Source: Gnetum montanum (lineage: Eukaryota > Streptophyta > Gnetopsida > Gnetales > Gnetaceae). From it: DNA of 23,478 nt. Below are positions 18,626 to 23,478 of this stretch, one piece after another (position 1 is the first letter of the stretch; each line of letters begins with the position of its first letter). The DNA lies in assembly GCA_015680685.1 (NCBI GenBank), contig MNCI01016457.1:133510-156987 (forward strand). The letters are read 5' to 3'. Under the pieces are notes generated by a model. It ran no database searches. It worked only from the letters and a program-made list of their open reading frames with translations, and was not told where the DNA came from. Made by a program: the position numbers and the translations under genes.

Positions 18626-19919
18626 AGCGAACCTTCGGTAGCTATAAGATGGAAAAATATGAGGAACAAGAAAGATGGGAAAAAATAACAACAACAATGC
18701 CAATAAAATGGATGTCATGAATGGGGATGAAACAAGAGATGATCGATTGTAGGAAATGTTTAAGAAAAAGAACTTAACAATTTCACCAAAAAGGAATGCC
18801 AGTGGGTCCTCCCCAAAGTAGGCTCATGCCTTTTATTCCCTGACAAACCCACAAACCAAAGAGTTTGTAGGCTCTAGGAATGTCACTGGAAGCAAGAGTT
18901 AAAAAATTACCCACAAGAATTCACAAAAGAAAAATAATGCATCAACCTAGAACAAACTAATGATCAAATCAACAATGAGGTGGCAAATGGGAGAAAAGAT
19001 GGAGAGGAGAGAATGGAATGGAATCCCAAGAACAAGGTTGTGTAAAGCTCCTTGTGTATTTCATTTTCATTCCAAATCTAGACTTAAACCAACCACATTC
19101 AGTGACCTCGCATCAATACACCTGCCCAATCCATCCTCTTGAAGCAACAAGAATGCCTTCACAAAGAGTGACCACCATCCCGAGGAGAGCGATATGGAGA
19201 AGCAGGAAGTGAGAAAGGGCCTTAATTAGAGGGAACCTTCAGGCATGGGTAACATGTCTTTCTAGTTTCATAACCAGTGCTTGTAGCCCATATTACTTTA
19301 TTATGTCTAAGGGGTGTGCTTTGAATTCTTAATTTTCTCCTTTATTTTCTTCTTTGTGTGAGAACCACATCATGCAAAGACTTATTTTTATTCACTTGGC
19401 TTCCTTATTTTTGAACAATGTTAGAATGGCAAAAAACCCAAGAAACAAGTATCCAAGCACCCAAGAGAATGGCCAGCACAAATGCATCGAATCCCCTTGA
19501 AGTCATACCCTTTTCATCCTTTGAGTCTTTCCTTGGTTTGGAAAGTACCCAACCACCAATTCATTAATAAATTTACTTAGAAAAATGGGACTATACAGTT
19601 CCAAGCCAAAGGAGACCATAGAGTTGTATGAAAGAGTGGAACATGTGGACTCATTGCTAGTTTTACCAAAAAAACCATACCTTAATATCAGCATCATAAT
19701 TCAAAGGTAAAATCCAAACATTAGTAATCAATATGATATAAAGCAATCCACCATCATAAGCACTTATTGGATGATGAATAAAAGTAAAACAAGCAAACAA
19801 AGAAATAGTAAAAACATGAAAAATGGTGTAAAATAAAAATAAGAAAAGTTTGAAAAATGTGTAAAACAAAAATTCAAAAAGAACTGAGGGCCTAAAATGG
19901 TTAGCATAGGTGGCCATCT
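18626..19919 (-). other. 3' noncoding region of the Athila-like element
   Basis: About 1.3 kb lies between pol and the 3' LTR. Frames are short and stop-rich. The open frame 19663-19989 on the minus strand contains a long hydrophobic, Phe-rich stretch (roughly residues 35-90). Athila elements often carry an envelope-like frame here, but this one has no recognisable features beyond hydrophobicity and overlaps the pol end. I do not call it a gene. Confidence 0.5.
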
Positions 19920-19933
19920 CCCCCATGACTAAG
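19920..19933 (-). promoter_or_regulatory. Second copy of the polypurine 14-mer
   Basis: CTTAGTCATGGGGG on the minus strand is identical to the tract before the 3' LTR. It lies about 35 bases past the pol stop codon and could be an internal plus-strand priming site. Confidence 0.4.
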
Positions 19934-19966
19934 TTGGAAGGAGGAGTTCCAAAATAGTGAGCAAGG

Positions 19967-22830
19967 TTATTCATCAACAGAGGTAGCATGTGTACTAGTT
20001 GTCATAAGCTCATGAAAAGTTTTGGTTTGTTGTGCATTGACCAACAGTTTCTTGTCTAGGCTCTCAGGTTTGTATATTGTCATAGCCCCTAAAGGAAAAG
20101 TTTCATAAATAATATAAGGTCCTTCCCATAGTGTTTAAAATTTAGTACATTGTGGCACATGTGTGGGATTCCAGTAGAGAACCTTATCTCCTAGTTGATA
20201 TTCAACTTTCCTAATCCTTAGGTCATGATGTTGTTTATTGAATGCCATGTGCAACTCGTTAGATGATGAGGCAACTAGTCAATTTTCATCTATCAAGTTA
20301 AGGGTTACGAACCATTATTTGTGTGCTAGATCAAGGTCAAGGTTGAGGTCACATGCCATGTATAGAGTACGAAGCTCAGTTTGAATGGAAAGCATTGGTA
20401 ATTTACCATATACTAACTCATAGGGAGAGTAGCCTGTAGGGATTTTCCATGTGGAGTGATATGCCCAAAGAGCATTGTTCAGTTTAGTGCTCAAATCTCA
20501 CCTAAACTTATTAACAGTTCTTGTCAATACCTTCATAATCTCCCTGTTGGTGACTTTTACTTGACTGTTCACTTTGGGGTGGTATGGTGTAGTCAATTTA
20601 TGCTCAACCCCTAAGTGTTGCATTAATTTCCAAAAATTTACACCTATGAAGTGGGTACCATTGTCTAAAATAAGTGCATGAGGCACACCAAACTTGTTTA
20701 TGATTTATTGTTAAAAAACTCATGTAGCTTTAGATGATGTATAGTCCTTAACAATAGCTACTTTTGCCCATATAGTTAGGTAATAAAAAACAATAATGAT
20801 ATAGGTTTTTCCTTTGGACATTGGTGTAATTGGCCCCATAAAATCAATTCCCCAAATGTTGAAGGGTTTTAACAGTTGGATCCATGGTTGTAGATCCTCC
20901 ATTCTAGCAGTCGTTCCCCCATCACGTTGACAGTGCTCACAAGATTGGATGAATTGATGGGCATCCCAAAACAATGTAGGACAATAATATCCTACAAGCA
21001 AGATCTTGATAGTCGTTCATCTCCCAGCGTAATGACTCCCACAAGGACCCTCATGAGCATCTTGGACAACTTGTAGTTGATCTATATTGGGAATACACCA
21101 TTAAACCAAGCCATCAGGATACACTTTGTAAAGTTTCCCATTTATTTCCATAAAGTACTTCGCTCAGTGAAGAAACTTTTATTTCTTCTTAAGGTTTAAC
21201 TCTTATGGTATTTTTTGGGTGAGGAGATATGTAAGAATGCTACTATACCAGTCTATCTCTATGGGTGATTGATTATTCACTACACTAGCAAAGAGGAATT
21301 CATCAAGAAAATAATCAGAAATTGGATACTCATCCTCTTTGTTGTCCCATCACACTCAAGATAAATGATCAACAACTACATTCTTGGTGTCTTTACGATT
21401 GATCATCGTAAGATCGAACTCTTGTAAGATTACAATCCATCGTATCATAAGAAGGCTTACCATTGGCTTATTCATGAGGAACCTTATTGCACTATTATTT
21501 GTATTTATATATACTTTATATTCCAATACATAGTGTCTAAACTTTTCTAGTGCAAACACTACAACCATTAATTCTTTCTCTGTGGTAGTGTAGTTAAGTT
21601 GTGCACCAATGATACTTCTACTTGCACAGTGGATGTAATAAGAAAACTTCTAGTCATCTAACTATGTAAGTATGGCACCTAAGGCATAGTTGGACACATC
21701 ATTCATGATATGGAATGGTTTAGACCAGTCAGGAGCTTGTAGAATGGGTGTTTTTACTAGCTTCTAATTCAGAGTTTGAAAAGCTAATTTGCATTCCTTG
21801 GTCCACTCGAAAGGTACATCCTTTTTTATTAATTTCACCAATTGTTTGGAAACCTTGAAAAAGTTCTCAATAAATCTCCTATAGTAGCTAGTATGTCCAA
21901 GGAATGACCAAATATCTTTGACAGTTTATGGTTCACGGGTAATTCCTTGGATAACTTTGATTTTCTTGGGGTCTACCTCTATTCCTGTGTGTGAGATTTT
22001 GAGCCCTAGTACTACAGCCTCTTGGACTATCAAATGGCTTTTTTGCCAGTTGAGCCTCAAATTGGTTTCTACACATCTTTTTAACACTTGCTCTAACCGA
22101 TCCAAGGCTTAATCAAAGTTTGCTCCATAGGTGGAGAAATTGTCCATAAATACTTCTACACCATTTCTTATCTGCTGTTGGAAGATGCTTAGAACTAGTT
22201 TTTGAAATGTTTCAGGGGCATTGCATAAGCCAAACGACATCTATTAAAAATTCCCTAAGGATTGGTGAATGTAGTCTTGGCTTGGTCTTCTGGGACTATC
22301 TGTATTTGATTATATCCACTATATCCATCCTGAAAACTGTAGTAGTGATGCCCTACGATGGTGTCTAAGACTTGGTCAACAAATGGTAACAGAAAGTGAT
22401 CTTTGAATGTTGTCATATTTAGTAGCCTAAAATCTATGCACACACTTCATTTGACTCTTTTTTTAGGCACAATAACTAAGGGGCTAACACATTTGCTATT
22501 AGCAATGGGGTATATGAACCCAGGCTTGAGAAGTTGTTCAATTTCTTTCTTGACTACTTACTTCAACTTTGGGTTCAAACGACTTTGCAATTGTCTTTGA
22601 GGCTTCATGGAGGGGTTGGTGTAATTCCAATGTTGGCATATCCTAGGATTTATTACAGTGAATTCGAGATATGACCAAGTGAAGGTTTTTGACCATCTAT
22701 TGATTACCTTCAACAATTCTTCTTTCTATTGAGGAGTAAGCTTAGAGTCAATAATTACCAATTTTTTGTTTTTAAGGATTATGTATTCCATACTGGTGGG
22801 TAATGGTTAAGACTTAGAAGTTAGTGGTGA
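19967..22830 (-). pseudogene. Athila-like Ty3/gypsy pol (RT, RNase H, integrase), decayed
   Basis: Read on the minus strand, RT lies at about 22830-21650: PLPTSMEY, KEIEQLLKPGFIYPI, CIDFRLLN, then DGYSGYNQI and a PEDQAKTTF block, then SFGLCNAPETFQ. RNase H follows at about 21650-21350 (FALEKFRHY, then RWIVILQEFDL and DHLS). Integrase spans about 21060-19967 with HHCC finger HEGPCGSH...CEHC, WGIDFMGPI, LDNGTHF and a C-terminal LWEGPY. There are many stops and one frameshift near 22250. From 21568 to the stop at 19967 the frame is continuous apart from nonsense codons. The RT motif is FMDN (Asn codon 22139-22141) in place of FMDD, and the third integrase acidic residue is Lys (NSQVKVTNREI). The style of the RT and RNase H points to Athila, but the lineage call is by eye. 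Confidence 0.88.
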
Positions 22831-23195
22831 ACTTGCTCTAATGTATTTATGTTATCGATGTAAGCACAAGTCAAACCCTTAGTTGGTTCCATGCATATGA
22901 GTGAACTGCTTTCTTGATCAGCTATCAGCCATTGGGTGCCTTCTTGTTATGTGGCTGCTATATACAGGCATCTTTGTATGTTGATTACTTGTGCACACTA
23001 ATTGCATGTAGGAAATGTTAAACATTGCACAAACCATAACCTCTACATGCAATTACACCACCTACGAATGGATTTCAATTCTAAAGACCAGTACCAGCTT
23101 TCTGATTCTTAAACGAGTCTGTCATTAGTGCGAGTGATTGTTCCTGCCGTGAACAGCTGGTGCTCATGGGGATCAAAGCCTGGAATATGTATCGT
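22831..23195. other. Stretch without a supported gene
   Basis: This lies upstream of the recognisable RT on the minus strand. All frames are stop-rich. In an intact element protease and the gag end would lie here, but no protease signature was seen. It holds a 12-bp inverted repeat at 23000-23054. Confidence 0.4.
23000..23054. repeat. 12-bp perfect inverted repeat (hairpin)
   Basis: AATTGCATGTAG at 23000-23011 and CTACATGCAATT at 23043-23054 are exact inverted copies separated by 31 bases. Nothing marks it as a terminator or a transposon end. Confidence 0.7.
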
Positions 23196-23478
23196 TCATC
23201 TAAGGCCCTGATGCCTAACCTTTTTACTAGAGTGAGGAGGAGGAACATCATTTTCTAAGAAACCCATCGTGAGGGGTTCCTCTTCTCCTATTTCACTAAT
23301 GACGTGGGGAACCTTGCCCTTCAGTAGTGAATGTTGGCTCTCCTGCCTTGCATCCCGAATACGTTGGGTTTTGGTGGGACGATAGTCCCTCATGTCGTAA
23401 TCATCCAAAATGTATTCAGCAAGCAGCTCATGTATGCCATACTGTACCAAAGCATGGGAAAGCATGTTGGGAGCTGAG
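23196..23478 (-). CDS. Unrecognised open frame, start off window
   Basis: An open frame enters from the right edge on the minus strand and ends at a TAG at 23196-23198; an internal ATG lies at 23465. It is hydrophilic and acidic/basic mixed (AEYILDDYDMRDYRP, then EIGEEEPLTMGF), GC-richer than the decayed pol to its left, and has no stop over 94 codons. I do not recognise the family. It could be the N-terminal part of a retroelement polyprotein upstream of protease, or a separate gene exon. Confidence 0.35.
   Translation of the reverse strand, partial: SAPNMLSHALVQYGIHELLAEYILDDYDMRDYRPTKTQRIRDARQESQHSLLKGKVPHVISEIGEEEPLTMGFLENDVPPPHSSKKVRHQGLR

Noticed and set aside
19663-19989. Envelope-like gene after the Athila-like pol
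   Set aside because: The position fits and the frame is hydrophobic, but the start overlaps the pol end, there is no signal peptide or other feature, and AT-rich DNA yields Phe-rich frames by chance.

Overview
The window is plant nuclear DNA from a repeat-rich genome. It has nested LTR retrotransposons of the Ty3/gypsy type, spliced gene structures with GT...AG introns, plant-style TATA boxes, long tandem repeats and one ambiguous base (N at 18173). I see no operons, tRNA, rRNA or CRISPR. The exact plant group cannot be read from the sequence. A large TE-rich genome such as a fern, lycophyte or gymnosperm would fit, but that is a guess.

Layout. (1) 1-3693, minus strand: the 5' part of a Tat-like Ty3/gypsy element, consisting of gag (1-1757, broken by two nonsense codons), an untranslated leader, a primer-binding site near 1979-1997 and a long 5' LTR (about 2004-3693). 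The LTR has a TATA box and a U3 full of GC-rich hairpin repeats. (2) 3691-6471, minus strand: a four-exon broken gene. Its N-terminal half resembles an FCP1/SCP-type phosphatase domain without the catalytic aspartates, and its C-terminal half resembles plant transposon-associated proteins. Intron 1 and the promoter region are packed with TTTACGCT / GCGTATACGC repeats, and an 18-bp perfectly palindromic TATA box lies upstream. (3) about 6870-13647, plus strand: a second Tat-like element lacking gag and protease. It has a 3.6 kb pol (RT, RNase H, archaeal-type second RNase H, integrase) with twelve nonsense codons but no frameshift, then a long noncoding 3' region, a polypurine tract and a 3' LTR (12195-13647). 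(4) 13648-14982: an LTR of an Athila-like family in plus orientation, whose start is cut off by element 3. (5) 14983-17352: AT-rich DNA that includes a second, decayed FCP1-like exon at about 17131-17337. (6) 17353-23478, minus strand: an Athila-like element with 3' LTR (17353-18611), a 1.35 kb 3' noncoding region, a heavily decayed pol (19967 to about 22830) and an unrecognised open frame at the right edge.

How it fits together: no intact autonomous element or gene is visible. The polyproteins are dead copies, most of whose nonsense changes fit C-to-T decay. The most unusual content is the FCP1-like/transposon-like fusion gene with a related exon elsewhere in the window, and a family of short palindromic repeats (TTTACGCT, GCGTATACGC) shared by otherwise unrelated units.
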